Under the pieces are notes generated by a model, which worked only from the letters and a program-made list of their open reading frames with translations, did not search any database and was not told where the DNA came from. This document shows, piece after piece, positions 17,838-25,884 of a stretch of 30,783 bases of DNA; the stretch's first letter is position 1; the number at the start of each line of letters is the position of its first letter. The stretch comes from CAYUET01 sp964443875 (GTDB lineage Bacteria > Auribacterota > JAFGBW01): assembly GCA_964443875.1 (NCBI GenBank), contig CAYUET010000034.1, forward strand, positions 1 to 30,783, in the 5' to 3' direction. A program made the translations under genes and the position numbers.

Positions 17838-18641
17838 TTAAGCGATAATCTTCTTACGGCGAAAAGCCAGTAATCCGGCTATACCCATACTTAAAAATAC
17901 GAAAGTTGCGGCTTCAGGAACAATCTGTTCCTTTGTAGCGATGGTAAAATCGTCAAATCCAAACCAGTCACGGGTAATATTATTCCCTGTAAAAGTTACT
18001 TTTGTAAAGGCAGTGTCCGTATCAAGGACACCAAAATAAAGCACAGAACCGCTTGCAATACCCTTATTATGAGGAATCGTATAGGTGAGTGTTTGTCCAA
18101 GAAGATTTTCCAAAGTCATTGTCAACTTCAGCTCAACATCAGATTTTTCAAGGTCAGTTGCATAAAAACCAAAAGCAGACTGGGCTTTTTCAAAAGATAA
18201 AGAAAAAGAAGCTGTTCCGCCATCAGAAGCAATACTGGTAGGAAGCTCCAGAAAGTGATCTCCGTCATCAGAAACAGAAAACCTACCTTGTTGTACAGGA
18301 CCTAATTCATTTTCATCATCCCAGTCTCCGGAAACATATCCGCCCTGAAGAACTCCAGTTCCTGCTTCACCGAAATCGACATTAATGGATTCCCCATTCA
18401 ATCCGGTTCCATCAGCAAAACCCTGAAAAGTTTCGATATAAATACTGTCAGGATTGATATAATTAAGAAAACTCTGCTGGGCAGCAACTGAATTGGCCCA
18501 GGATGAAGCATGGGTTCCACCATAATTAGTACCCGTATTGGCATCTTCTCCAAAAAAAGTTATTGGTAACGCACAAGCATTAAAACTGATAAATCCAGAC
18601 AGAAGCGCTATCAATCCAAGTTGAAAAGCTAATTTTTTCAT
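17838..18641 (-). CDS. PEP-CTERM-like exported surface protein
   Basis: Protein of 267 residues. It has an N-terminal signal peptide (MKKLAFQLGLIALLSG, probable cleavage after residue 24, NACA) and a C-terminal sorting signal over the last 27 residues. The signal is Val-Pro-Glu-Ala, a hydrophobic helix and an Arg-Arg-Lys-Lys cluster. The usual VPEP is VPEA here. Exosortase would recognise this signal and move the protein to the cell surface or matrix. The middle is a beta-rich domain, typical of PEP-CTERM proteins, with no assigned function (SWANSVAAQQSFL, AFGFYATDLE, WFGFDDFTI). The ATG at 18641 is chosen because AAGGAG lies upstream and the signal peptide starts there; an upstream in-frame start at 18701 would add non-signal residues. 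It is a single-gene unit beside polysaccharide genes, the usual setting for this class. A cysteine at residue 23 is a weak lipobox candidate. Confidence 0.8.
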   Translation of the reverse strand: MKKLAFQLGLIALLSGFISFNACALPITFFGEDANTGTNYGGTHASSWANSVAAQQSFLNYINPDSIYIETFQGFADGTGLNGESINVDFGEAGTGVLQGGYVSGDWDDENELGPVQQGRFSVSDDGDHFLELPTSIASDGGTASFSLSFEKAQSAFGFYATDLEKSDVELKLTMTLENLLGQTLTYTIPHNKGIASGSVLYFGVLDTDTAFTKVTFTGNNITRDWFGFDDFTIATKEQIVPEAATFVFLSMGIAGLLAFRRKKIIA

Positions 18642-18811
18642 AACATATTCTCCTTTAAGTTGCTGATATATACAACCATAATTACTGTTTAGCAAGGGCA
18701 TTTTATTTTTTTATTTATTTTTTTCTTGTTTTAAAAAGAAGATCCGAAATGACTGTATTATTTTTTACAAGTCCAAATTATTCAAAAAAACTTATAAAAA
18801 ACTTACAAATG

Positions 18812-18835
18812 CCTGTAAAACACTGTTTTTTCAGG
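18812..18835. repeat. Imperfect inverted repeat downstream of the GT2 gene
   Basis: CCTG-AAAACA and TGTTTT-CAGG arms face each other around a short centre. On the minus strand the hairpin is followed by T-rich DNA, so it could be a weak terminator of the polysaccharide operon that ends at 18917. It also sits directly upstream of the plus-strand sigma54-like motif. Confidence 0.35.
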
Positions 18836-18838
18836 TAT

Positions 18839-18855
18839 CCGGCATTATTCTTGCA
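18839..18855 (+). promoter_or_regulatory. Candidate sigma54 (-24/-12) promoter motif
   Basis: CCGGCATTATTCTTGCA fits the sigma54 pattern GG-N10-GC, with GGCA at -24 and TTGCA at -12. PEP-CTERM/exopolysaccharide loci in some bacteria are controlled by sigma54. This motif, however, points away from the PEP-CTERM gene and antisense into the GT2 gene, so it may be chance or drive an antisense transcript. Confidence 0.3.
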
Positions 18856-18916
18856 AAAATACAAATAGAATGCTCACTATAATAAATAAACACAACCCTC
18901 TTTTTCGAAGTGTCTA

Positions 18917-20056
18917 TTAATCTTTCTTAGCCCAGGTCACTTTTTGCTTTTTTGAAATAAAATGAATCAATCCCATAAGGGAAGAGAAATTCAGTATGCA
19001 GAAAGCATACGGAAAAGAAAGCAGTCCTGTCTTGACTTTAGTTCCTTTTAAAATAAAGCCAGCTACAGCCATTAAATAAAAGAAAACCTGAAAAACAAAA
19101 CAACAAAAATAAAAACCAATCCCTGCAAGCATGGCATTGGAAACAAAAGCAGAGATGAGAAAAATAAAGGCAAAGGCTCGTAAAAGCTTATGGGAAAAGA
19201 ACTGCCAGGCAATCCTGTTTTTAAAAGGGTTTAAAAACTCCCTGTAATGAAAAAAAAGCTGAAAATTTCCAGCCAGAGTTCTCACCTTCCGTCTTAATTC
19301 CTCGGCTGAAGATTCCGCAACTTTGTCAAATACCAGAGACTCAGGTTCAAAAAGGACTCGAAAACCCTGTTCAACGACTTTTAAAGGAATATAAACATCA
19401 TCCAGAAGAATATCTGCGGGCGGCGCGACAAAAAGTTTTTTTCTTATGGCATAAAGAGCTCCTGTTGCCCCGACTGTCGAGCAGAAGGAACTTTCCATCC
19501 GGCGTATCCATTTTTCATAGCGCCAGTATGCCCCAACCCCTTCACCGACAAGGGTTACATTCTCTTTATAAAAAAGCAATTCTCCGCTCACGCAGCCGAC
19601 TTCAGGATCGGCAAAATCAGCCATCAGATTTGTTATGGCCTGTTTATCAAAAATCTGACGGGTATCGCAAAAAACAATAAAATCCGCTGAAGCCATAGGC
19701 ACAAGATATTTCAAAACATTTACCTTCCCTGCCCGTTCAGGTGAAAAAAAAGTTTTAATGCCCAGGCTTTCATATTGCTTAAGAATCTCATTGGTTTTAT
19801 CCGAAGAACCATCTGATCCTGCGATAATTTCAAGTTTTCCCATGTATTCCAGCTCAAGAAGGTTCTTAAGTTTTCTTTCAATATTTTTTTCCTCATTGTA
19901 GGCGACGAAAAGAATTGAAACATCCGGAAAGAAGTTGTCTTTATGAGGCAGATGAGGCGTAATCTGATTCAAAAACCAGAGCAGAAACGGGTAACCCCAA
20001 TAAGTATAAAATAAAAAGAAAAAAGATACCCAGAATATGATTTCAAAGATACCCAT
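18917..20056 (-). CDS. Membrane GT2 glycosyltransferase (processive, cellulose-synthase-like fold)
   Basis: Protein of 379 residues. An N-terminal membrane helix (~5-27) is followed by a GT2 domain (~44-270) with VSILFVAYNEE and GSDGSSDKT for nucleotide-sugar binding. The acceptor-site motifs are D131 in FCDTRQ and DD at 219-220 in LLDDVYIP, and RRKVR (255-259) stands where processive synthases have QxxRW. Several hydrophobic helices follow after residue ~290. It probably adds sugars at the inner membrane, from nucleotide sugar to growing glycan or lipid carrier; whether it polymerises is uncertain because QxxRW is degenerate. It is the last gene of the minus-strand polysaccharide operon. Its ATG overlaps the stop of the deacetylase gene (TAATG), so translation is coupled. 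Confidence 0.88.
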   Translation of the reverse strand: MGIFEIIFWVSFFFLFYTYWGYPFLLWFLNQITPHLPHKDNFFPDVSILFVAYNEEKNIERKLKNLLELEYMGKLEIIAGSDGSSDKTNEILKQYESLGIKTFFSPERAGKVNVLKYLVPMASADFIVFCDTRQIFDKQAITNLMADFADPEVGCVSGELLFYKENVTLVGEGVGAYWRYEKWIRRMESSFCSTVGATGALYAIRKKLFVAPPADILLDDVYIPLKVVEQGFRVLFEPESLVFDKVAESSAEELRRKVRTLAGNFQLFFHYREFLNPFKNRIAWQFFSHKLLRAFAFIFLISAFVSNAMLAGIGFYFCCFVFQVFFYLMAVAGFILKGTKVKTGLLSFPYAFCILNFSSLMGLIHFISKKQKVTWAKKD

Positions 20057-20787
20057 TATTCTTCATCTCCTGTCAGGGGAATCAGGACATTTCTTATCTT
20101 GTTATAAAATTTTATTCCGATCATTTTCTTTGCCCCGTCTTTCAGGGCCTGTTTAAAAGCCATTCTTTTAAAATTTTTACGGCTGAGAAAATCCTGAAAA
20201 TCCTGAAGCGTTGTATCTCGTTTGAGAGCGACTCTTTTGAGGGTATAGTTTCCCCCCTGATTTGTTCCTATATCTGAAGTAAAAACTTTTTCATAGCCGG
20301 CTTCCTGGGCAATCCTGAGAACCTTTTGATTATAAAGTCCTCTTGGAACAGAAAAATATTTTATTTCTTCACCTGTTATGTCTTCCAGAGTCTTTTTAGA
20401 CTCTGTGAGTTCATAAAAAATGTCTTTGTCCTTCATACAATGAAGGAAATTATGGGTCACCCCATGAGAACCGATAATCATCCCCTGTTGTTTAAGGCAA
20501 AGGATATCATCTTTACTGATTTTTGATTCCTTTAAAAAGTTCAGACAAACAAAAAAACAGGCTTTTAAATCAAAGGAATTCAAAACCTGCAGAACTTCTC
20601 CTGCCCAGCTTCGATAACCGTCATCAAAGGTCAGCATGACTTCTGATCCCAAGAGAGGATTGTTCCGGAGAAATTCCATCTGGGATTTAAAATGCTCAAG
20701 GGCCACGTCGTATAAATCAAGTGGCGTTCCTGGCAGTTTTACATCATGATACATCAGGACAAGATTTTTGGCGCTGATTTTAGCCAT
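20056..20787 (-). CDS. NodB-type polysaccharide deacetylase
   Basis: Carbohydrate esterase family 4 protein of 243 residues. The NodB motifs are present: TFDDG at 53-57 (catalytic Asp55, metal-binding Asp56), SHGVTH at 107-112 (metal-binding His108 and His112) and SVPRGLYN for motif three. It would remove N- or O-acetyl groups from a polysaccharide or lipid-linked sugar. The N-terminal MYHDV strand is typical of this subgroup. There is no signal peptide, so it acts in the cytoplasm, on lipid-linked sugars at the inner face of the membrane, or is exported by another route. It overlaps the preceding GH123-like gene by eight bases and the following GT2 gene by one, a tight operon. Confidence 0.88.
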   Translation of the reverse strand: MAKISAKNLVLMYHDVKLPGTPLDLYDVALEHFKSQMEFLRNNPLLGSEVMLTFDDGYRSWAGEVLQVLNSFDLKACFFVCLNFLKESKISKDDILCLKQQGMIIGSHGVTHNFLHCMKDKDIFYELTESKKTLEDITGEEIKYFSVPRGLYNQKVLRIAQEAGYEKVFTSDIGTNQGGNYTLKRVALKRDTTLQDFQDFLSRKNFKRMAFKQALKDGAKKMIGIKFYNKIRNVLIPLTGDEE

Positions 20788-22102
20788 GATTCAACTTCTC
20801 TTTTTGAAGAAAAGTAATGCATTCGGCAACTCTTTTTCTGAAGGCCCGCAATTCTTTCGGATCTCTTTTAAAATCAGATAAGGAATTTACATACTTTTTC
20901 AGGGATAATAAATCTTCAATTTCCTTAATTTTGTCCGGGGATATTCCGCTTTGAGATGCCGTGCCATATAATTCTTTCAACAGGTAAAGATACTCATAAT
21001 CCTCAAGACCGTCCCTAATCAATTCGAGCCGAAGGGAAGGCACCGGTGCCAGAGAGTCAGGGTACAATAAAAGTCCGTTACCATTCTGGGACCAATCGGT
21101 ATTCGTTGCATTTTCATAAGGATTCACAGTCCAGAAATTGACACACCAGTAGAGAAGGCCCTTAACCCCGTATTTCCAGCAAAGCCAGGGCACTATGCGC
21201 GCATCCAGCCCAGGAAAATCAATGGCAAAATTCGGAAAAGTATTGTCCGGCCCTGAAATATACATCCAGATTTCCTTCCCCATGCTTTCAAGTTTGGCTT
21301 TCAACTTCTCATCAAAAGAGGCGATCTGGCAGCACCAGATATCAATATCTTTTCCCCATTCAGGGTTCTGATCAGGATCCCAGAATCCGTGATAGCAAAC
21401 CATATTTTTCAGGTCCGGATCCGCAAGATGAATCTGTGAGGTAATCTCCTGAACCTCCGGATTGCCGATATTCCCTTCATCCCAGGTGTAGATATAAGAC
21501 TGATCCAGGATTTTCTGCTCCCTTAAAACAGCCGCATATTCTCTGTATAAAGATAAAATCTCTTCCCTGGTTAATTTTTTCCAGTTGTTGCCAAAAGATC
21601 CTCCAAACTTTCCAATACCAAAGGCATTAAGCCCCTTACTTAAATATTCCTCCATAGACCTATAAAAATCTGAATCCAGCGGATCAAAATTAAAAACCGG
21701 AGAAATCCTGTAATGAAGCATCATCGAATAAAAATCCTGAATTGTTTTTTTAAAACGAAGCTGCCATTGTTCATAGTTCTCCCCTTTTTTCCGGGGATAA
21801 AACTTGGGGATAATATTCTCGTAAAAATCAAAGGAAGTTTTTAAATGAAAGGTCTGAGGAAGGGCAAAATCATAAACCCGCACTTTTATCGGAACACGCT
21901 TAAGGGAGATTTCCTTGGATTTCAATTCTACAACGCCCTGATACTCTCCGGAGGCTGTATTTTCAGGCACATAAACACTGATCCAGAAAACTTCAGACTC
22001 CCCTTTTGTTAATGAATATTCTTTTTGAGTCAAAAGAGGATCAGGCCAGAGACCTATATAAAAAGTTTTGTAATAAGGCTTTTGTGTGGGCACATAGCCC
22101 AC
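20780..22102 (-). CDS. GH123/DUF4091-like glycoside hydrolase domain (3' part of a split gene)
   Basis: Catalytic portion of a GH123/DUF4091-type protein. Visible features are a beta-rich start (IGLWPDPLL, FWISVYVPENTASGEY), a TIM-barrel-like body with YTWDEGNIGNPEV, a probable catalytic Asp-Glu pair as in GH123 hexosaminidases, and the family signature RDGLEDYEYLYLLKE near the C-terminus. GTG at 22102 is the first standard start, but it falls inside the domain. The same frame is open up to 22285 and encodes an in-family N-terminal stretch (EAAGNEYESFQILIDEV) with no start codon. That stretch joins the end of the upstream gene (22270-23022) if the ribosome slips -1 at a run of nine A (22279-22287). 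The intact product would be about 747 residues, a membrane-anchored glycosidase facing the periplasm. Its likely role is trimming or releasing the exopolysaccharide. Confidence 0.8.
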   Translation of the reverse strand: MGYVPTQKPYYKTFYIGLWPDPLLTQKEYSLTKGESEVFWISVYVPENTASGEYQGVVELKSKEISLKRVPIKVRVYDFALPQTFHLKTSFDFYENIIPKFYPRKKGENYEQWQLRFKKTIQDFYSMMLHYRISPVFNFDPLDSDFYRSMEEYLSKGLNAFGIGKFGGSFGNNWKKLTREEILSLYREYAAVLREQKILDQSYIYTWDEGNIGNPEVQEITSQIHLADPDLKNMVCYHGFWDPDQNPEWGKDIDIWCCQIASFDEKLKAKLESMGKEIWMYISGPDNTFPNFAIDFPGLDARIVPWLCWKYGVKGLLYWCVNFWTVNPYENATNTDWSQNGNGLLLYPDSLAPVPSLRLELIRDGLEDYEYLYLLKELYGTASQSGISPDKIKEIEDLLSLKKYVNSLSDFKRDPKELRAFRKRVAECITFLQKEKLNHG

Positions 22103-22269
22103 CTGAAAAATTCTGACGTGAGACTTATCAATTTTTTGTTTTCCATCCGCTGAAGTCAGATTTGAAGGATAAAGAGAAAAAGGCGTAAGGTCATTTTTAA
22201 CCTCATCAATCAGAATCTGGAAGGATTCATATTCATTGCCTGCAGCCTCAAGGACAGCCTCATCTGAGA

Positions 22270-23022
22270 CTACAAGACTTTTTTTTTATCCATGATGACC
22301 TTATCCAGACTGTCAATGACTTTGGCCTCAAAAGAGTCCCCTCCGGACAACAGGGCGAGTTGCGTATTCTCTACCCTGAAATGATCAAAAAACAGGGTGA
22401 TATTCTCAGAAGGTTGGGCGACATAAATCTTAATATAAGAAATTTCATCAACTCCAAGTGAATTTCGTAAATCAGAAATGGAAAGATGAATTGCTTTTGA
22501 TGCCAGTGGAGGGATACTCACCGGGATTTCAATGGATTTTTTTGGATATTGAGCCCCGCTTTTTATCTTTAATATCAAAGGAACTTCTATTTCTGAATTA
22601 TTATAAACCTCAAAAACAAATCTTTCCCAGGAACTGAAATTCAGGAGCTGATCTTTTCTATACACTTCCCATGAAAGCCCCGGATAGGCAGCTCCTTTTG
22701 GAAATTCAACCATAAGTGATTTTTTTGCATCTGCCACATGGTCGCTGCTCTGTTCAATATAAGCCCCATCAGCAGGATCAAAAAATCCAGCCTCTTCTTT
22801 TGTCTCGAAACTCAAACTGAACGGTTTATTGCTGCTGGTTGCATTCCTGCGGGTATTCTGAAAGGATACGGTCTCCCTGATCTTATTTTCAAAGGAAGGG
22901 TCATTCAGAAATTTTTTTGCCAGTTTATAGCTTCCGTACAATGCAACTGCGGAAAAACAGGTCAGAAAAACCCCTATGATCAGCCCCAAAAGAAAAGATA
23001 TAATATTATTTTTATCAATCAT
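22270..23022 (-). CDS. Membrane-anchored carbohydrate-binding-like N-terminal half of the GH123-like protein
   Basis: Protein of 250 residues if translation stops at 22270. A single membrane helix at about 7-29 (FLLGLIIGVFLTCFSAVALYG) anchors it with the rest outside. Residues ~65-225 are a beta-sandwich resembling galactose-binding/CBM domains (GLSWEVYR, WERFVFEVYNNSE, YIKIYVAQPSENITLFFDHFRVEN). In DUF4091 proteins such a domain precedes the catalytic region. The tail VIDSLDKVIMDKKK runs into the A9 run and then quickly to a TAG. A -1 shift there extends it into the hydrolase frame. It begins within the last eight bases of the GT4 gene (ATGATTGA overlap), so it is co-translated with that gene. 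Confidence 0.75.
   Translation of the reverse strand: MIDKNNIISFLLGLIIGVFLTCFSAVALYGSYKLAKKFLNDPSFENKIRETVSFQNTRRNATSSNKPFSLSFETKEEAGFFDPADGAYIEQSSDHVADAKKSLMVEFPKGAAYPGLSWEVYRKDQLLNFSSWERFVFEVYNNSEIEVPLILKIKSGAQYPKKSIEIPVSIPPLASKAIHLSISDLRNSLGVDEISYIKIYVAQPSENITLFFDHFRVENTQLALLSGGDSFEAKVIDSLDKVIMDKKKVL
22279..22287 (-). other. A9 homopolymer: frameshift or slippage site joining two halves of one gene
   Basis: On the minus strand the upstream gene reads GAT AAA AAA AAA GTC TTG TAG. Slipping back one base after the run gives AGT CTT GTA GTC TCA GAT GAG GCT, the frame that continues without a stop into the GH123-like domain. From 22279 to 20780 the frame is exactly 500 codons including the stop. 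A single missing A (ten to nine) would explain it equally well. Confidence 0.75.
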
Positions 23023-24223
23023 TTTTTTTTAGTTCTCTGTAGATTTCATTCAGTCTGCGGCCGATAATATTCCAGTCATATTGAGTCTCAACAAGACTGT
23101 GTCCGTTGTTACCCAGATTTTTTCTCATATTCTCATCCTGAAGTAAATGCAAAATATCCTCCGCCATCTGTCGGGGAGTGTCTGCAATGACCAAATCCCG
23201 GTTATTTTTCACATCAAGCCCTTCAGCACCCAGCGTTGTTGAAACCAGAGCCTTTTTCATAGAAAGCGCTTCAAGAATCTTCAACCTTGTTCCTCCGCCG
23301 AACCTTAAGGGAACCACAACCACTTTCGCTCTTTCCAAGTACGGGCGGACATCAGGAACCATCCCTGTAACAATAATTCTTTTATCTTTTTCCTGAAGCT
23401 GTCTGACCACATGAGACGGATTTCTTCCAACAATGTAAAATCTGACATCCTCTTTTTTTGCCCAGATCAAGGGTAAAACTTCATTATAAAAAAACACAAC
23501 GGCATCCTCATTAAAATACCAGTCCATGGAGCCGGTAAAAACAAGAGAATCCTCCCCGGAAGGATTTCCACTGTCAGAGGCCGCTGAGAAAAAATCCGTA
23601 TCCACACCATTTTCAATGGTCTTCAACGTATTCTGATTTTTAACGTGCTGCTCCAGGATATTTCTGTCCGTATCTGAGACAAAGGTAACACAGGAAGCCT
23701 GATTGCAGATTCTCTTTTCAAAAAAAGCCATTTTTTCTGTTTCTATTTTCCAGAGCAGCCGGGTCAGCCCCTTTTTATTTTCACAACATCTCTGATAAAT
23801 AATCCATTCGACGTTATGTTCGTCAACCAATACAGGCACATTTTTTACATATTTCAAATACTGGCCCATATGAATGTGGTCAAAATGAACAACATCCACT
23901 TTTTGCTTTGATAAAAAATCTTTCAAGGCAAACACCATTGCGCCACGATGATATTTAGCAATGGTCAGCGGAATATTACAAAAAACAGCCTTAAAAACAG
24001 CTTGAAAGGTAACTTTATCCTGTCCCCTGACGGTTATGACTTCAATACCAAATTCTTTTATTTTTTTTACCCCATCAAGTTCTGTATCATTATAAATAAA
24101 GGAAAGAAGAGAAACTTGATTCCCCCCCCCTGCTCTTGCCTGCTTCAACAGGTTAAAGGTTCTGATTTTAGCCCCCGTGTCAGGAGGATAGGGAATTCTC
24201 GGTGTGACAAATAAAATTTTCAT
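23015..24223 (-). CDS. GT4-family glycosyltransferase (PEP-CTERM/EPS-associated type)
   Basis: GT-B fold retaining glycosyltransferase of 402 residues. The N-terminal half starts with MKILFVTPRIPYPPDTGAKIR, the form seen in the sugar transferases associated with PEP-CTERM/EpsH systems (TIGR03087-like). The C-terminal half carries the nucleotide-sugar site (VFTGSMDWYFNEDAV, VGRNPS, GMVPDVRPYLERAKVVVVPL, GGGTRLKILEALSM). It would transfer a sugar from a nucleotide donor to a lipid-linked oligosaccharide in the cytoplasm. It is the first gene of the minus-strand polysaccharide operon, preceded by a TTGACA-type promoter in the divergent spacer. The ATG at 24223 gives the expected N-terminus for the family. 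Placement in the TIGR03087-type subgroup is from the N-terminal motif only. Confidence 0.87.
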   Translation of the reverse strand: MKILFVTPRIPYPPDTGAKIRTFNLLKQARAGGGNQVSLLSFIYNDTELDGVKKIKEFGIEVITVRGQDKVTFQAVFKAVFCNIPLTIAKYHRGAMVFALKDFLSKQKVDVVHFDHIHMGQYLKYVKNVPVLVDEHNVEWIIYQRCCENKKGLTRLLWKIETEKMAFFEKRICNQASCVTFVSDTDRNILEQHVKNQNTLKTIENGVDTDFFSAASDSGNPSGEDSLVFTGSMDWYFNEDAVVFFYNEVLPLIWAKKEDVRFYIVGRNPSHVVRQLQEKDKRIIVTGMVPDVRPYLERAKVVVVPLRFGGGTRLKILEALSMKKALVSTTLGAEGLDVKNNRDLVIADTPRQMAEDILHLLQDENMRKNLGNNGHSLVETQYDWNIIGRRLNEIYRELKKND

Positions 24224-24266
24224 ATTAGACCTATTTATATAAAGATTCTGATAAATTAAAATCTTT

Positions 24267-24295
24267 TTCTAAAAAATTTCCAAGTATAATGTCAA
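24267..24295 (-). promoter_or_regulatory. Candidate sigma70 promoter of the minus-strand polysaccharide operon
   Basis: Minus-strand TTGACA (24295-24290), a 17-base spacer and TTAGAA (24272-24267) lie about 45-70 bases upstream of the GT4 start. The -35 box is perfect and the -10 box weak. The 150-base divergent spacer is extremely AT-rich, so chance matches are possible. Confidence 0.4.
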
Positions 24296-24373
24296 AATCA
24301 ATACAAATCTGATTAATTAATGAATTACTTTTTAATATTGTCTTTAAAATAGCCTTTTTGTTATGTTCAATTA

Positions 24374-25843
24374 ATGGAGTCAATAACTCAAAAAATCAAA
24401 CATGGCATAAAATGGCAATTTATCACGAATATTCTGGGCCAGGCACTATATTTCATAAACGGCGTTATTCTTGCCCGTATCATGGAGCCCAAAGATTTTG
24501 GAATTTATGCAATGTCCCAGGTATTGACTAACTTCATATTCACCTTCTCGAATATGGGCCTTAATTATGCGCTCATCCAAAAAAAAGAAATAAATAACGT
24601 TCATCTTAATACAGTTTTTTCCATAAGCCTTGTCATAGGAATACTTTGTTTTATGGTTACCTGGTTATGCGCTCCGTTGCTTGCCTCCTTTTTTCATCAG
24701 AACGAATTAATCCCTTTAACACGTATCACAGCTTTTACTTTTATCGTATACTCTTTTGACCGGATCCCTACAGCACTCATAAGCAGAAATTTAAAATTCA
24801 AGGAAAGCAGTCTGGTTAGCCTGGCGAACCCCATTATTTATTGTTTGATTGCGATTCCTCTTGCGTTAAATGGCTTTGGCCCTCTAAGTTTCGCCTATGG
24901 AGTGCTTGCAGGAGCAATCGGAATGATGTCTGTAAAATTATACTGGGGTTTTACCATTTTTAAATGGACCCCAAAATTGGGTTTTCAAATTAAAGAGGCA
25001 ACAGAATTATTATGTTTCGGAATATTTTCTACTCTGGCAAATATAACTGAATTTTTCACCAATAACATTCAACAGATTTTAACCGGAAAATTTTTAGGAG
25101 CTGTTGAATTGGGGTATTATAACCGCGGATCAAACTTAAGCTATCTGCCTGCAGAAAAAGTCAACAGCAACATCAACTCCGTCCTTCTACCCGGATTTTC
25201 TAAAATACAGGGAGATACACAAAAAATTCGTGACTGGTTCAGAAAATTCAATTTTTTCACCTACGCATTAATATCGCCGCTTCTTTTAATTTTCATTTTT
25301 TTCCCCCAGGAGGTCATTACCGGAATATTCGGAATAAAATGGGTTGCTGCATCGATTGTACTGCAATGGCTCTCCGTCTCCGCCCTGCTGAATGCCTCTA
25401 ATGCCTATTTCTCAAATATTATCCAGAGCGTCGGAAAACCTCAGCTCCTATTCTATATCAATATTATTAAACTTATCCTGTTAACCATAGGTTTATCCAT
25501 TGGCCTTCATTGGGGAATCAAGGGCATCTGCATTGTACTAGCTATTCAGGGACTCTTGTCCTTATTGATCAATCTTTTTGTACACAATTCAACGGGACTT
25601 ATTTTTGTATCAGATTTTATATTATCCGTTATTGAACCCGTCAGTATTTCCACCTTATCCGGAATTTCAGCCTCTCTTTTTTACCACACATTTTCTTTGC
25701 TTAATATAAGTCCGGAAACACGCCTCTTTTATATCTGCACCCTTTTTTCCGTTTTCAATCTTTCCTATTACTTTTACCGATGGTTCAAAAAAGATAAAAT
25801 CCAATATCTGGGTTTTGCTTTAAGAGAAATCGTCAAAATATAA
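24374..25843 (+). CDS. Wzx-type polysaccharide flippase
   Basis: Integral membrane protein of 489 residues with about 12-14 hydrophobic helices, of the polysaccharide biosynthesis (MATE-like MOP superfamily) group. The N-terminus GIKWQFITNILGQALYFING and ARIMEPKDFGIYAMSQVLTNF is characteristic, as is RNLKFKE after the fourth helix. It would flip undecaprenyl-linked oligosaccharide repeat units across the inner membrane. It is the first gene of the plus-strand set and diverges from the GT4 operon. The ATG at 24374 has no obvious ribosome site but gives the correct family N-terminus. No Wzy-type polymerase was identified in the window, so either the membrane protein at 28544 or a distant gene must supply that step. 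Confidence 0.9.
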   Translation: MESITQKIKHGIKWQFITNILGQALYFINGVILARIMEPKDFGIYAMSQVLTNFIFTFSNMGLNYALIQKKEINNVHLNTVFSISLVIGILCFMVTWLCAPLLASFFHQNELIPLTRITAFTFIVYSFDRIPTALISRNLKFKESSLVSLANPIIYCLIAIPLALNGFGPLSFAYGVLAGAIGMMSVKLYWGFTIFKWTPKLGFQIKEATELLCFGIFSTLANITEFFTNNIQQILTGKFLGAVELGYYNRGSNLSYLPAEKVNSNINSVLLPGFSKIQGDTQKIRDWFRKFNFFTYALISPLLLIFIFFPQEVITGIFGIKWVAASIVLQWLSVSALLNASNAYFSNIIQSVGKPQLLFYINIIKLILLTIGLSIGLHWGIKGICIVLAIQGLLSLLINLFVHNSTGLIFVSDFILSVIEPVSISTLSGISASLFYHTFSLLNISPETRLFYICTLFSVFNLSYYFYRWFKKDKIQYLGFALREIVKI

Positions 25844-25884
25844 AATATAGCTAATTAATCTATAACTTAATACAAGGAAAAGAG

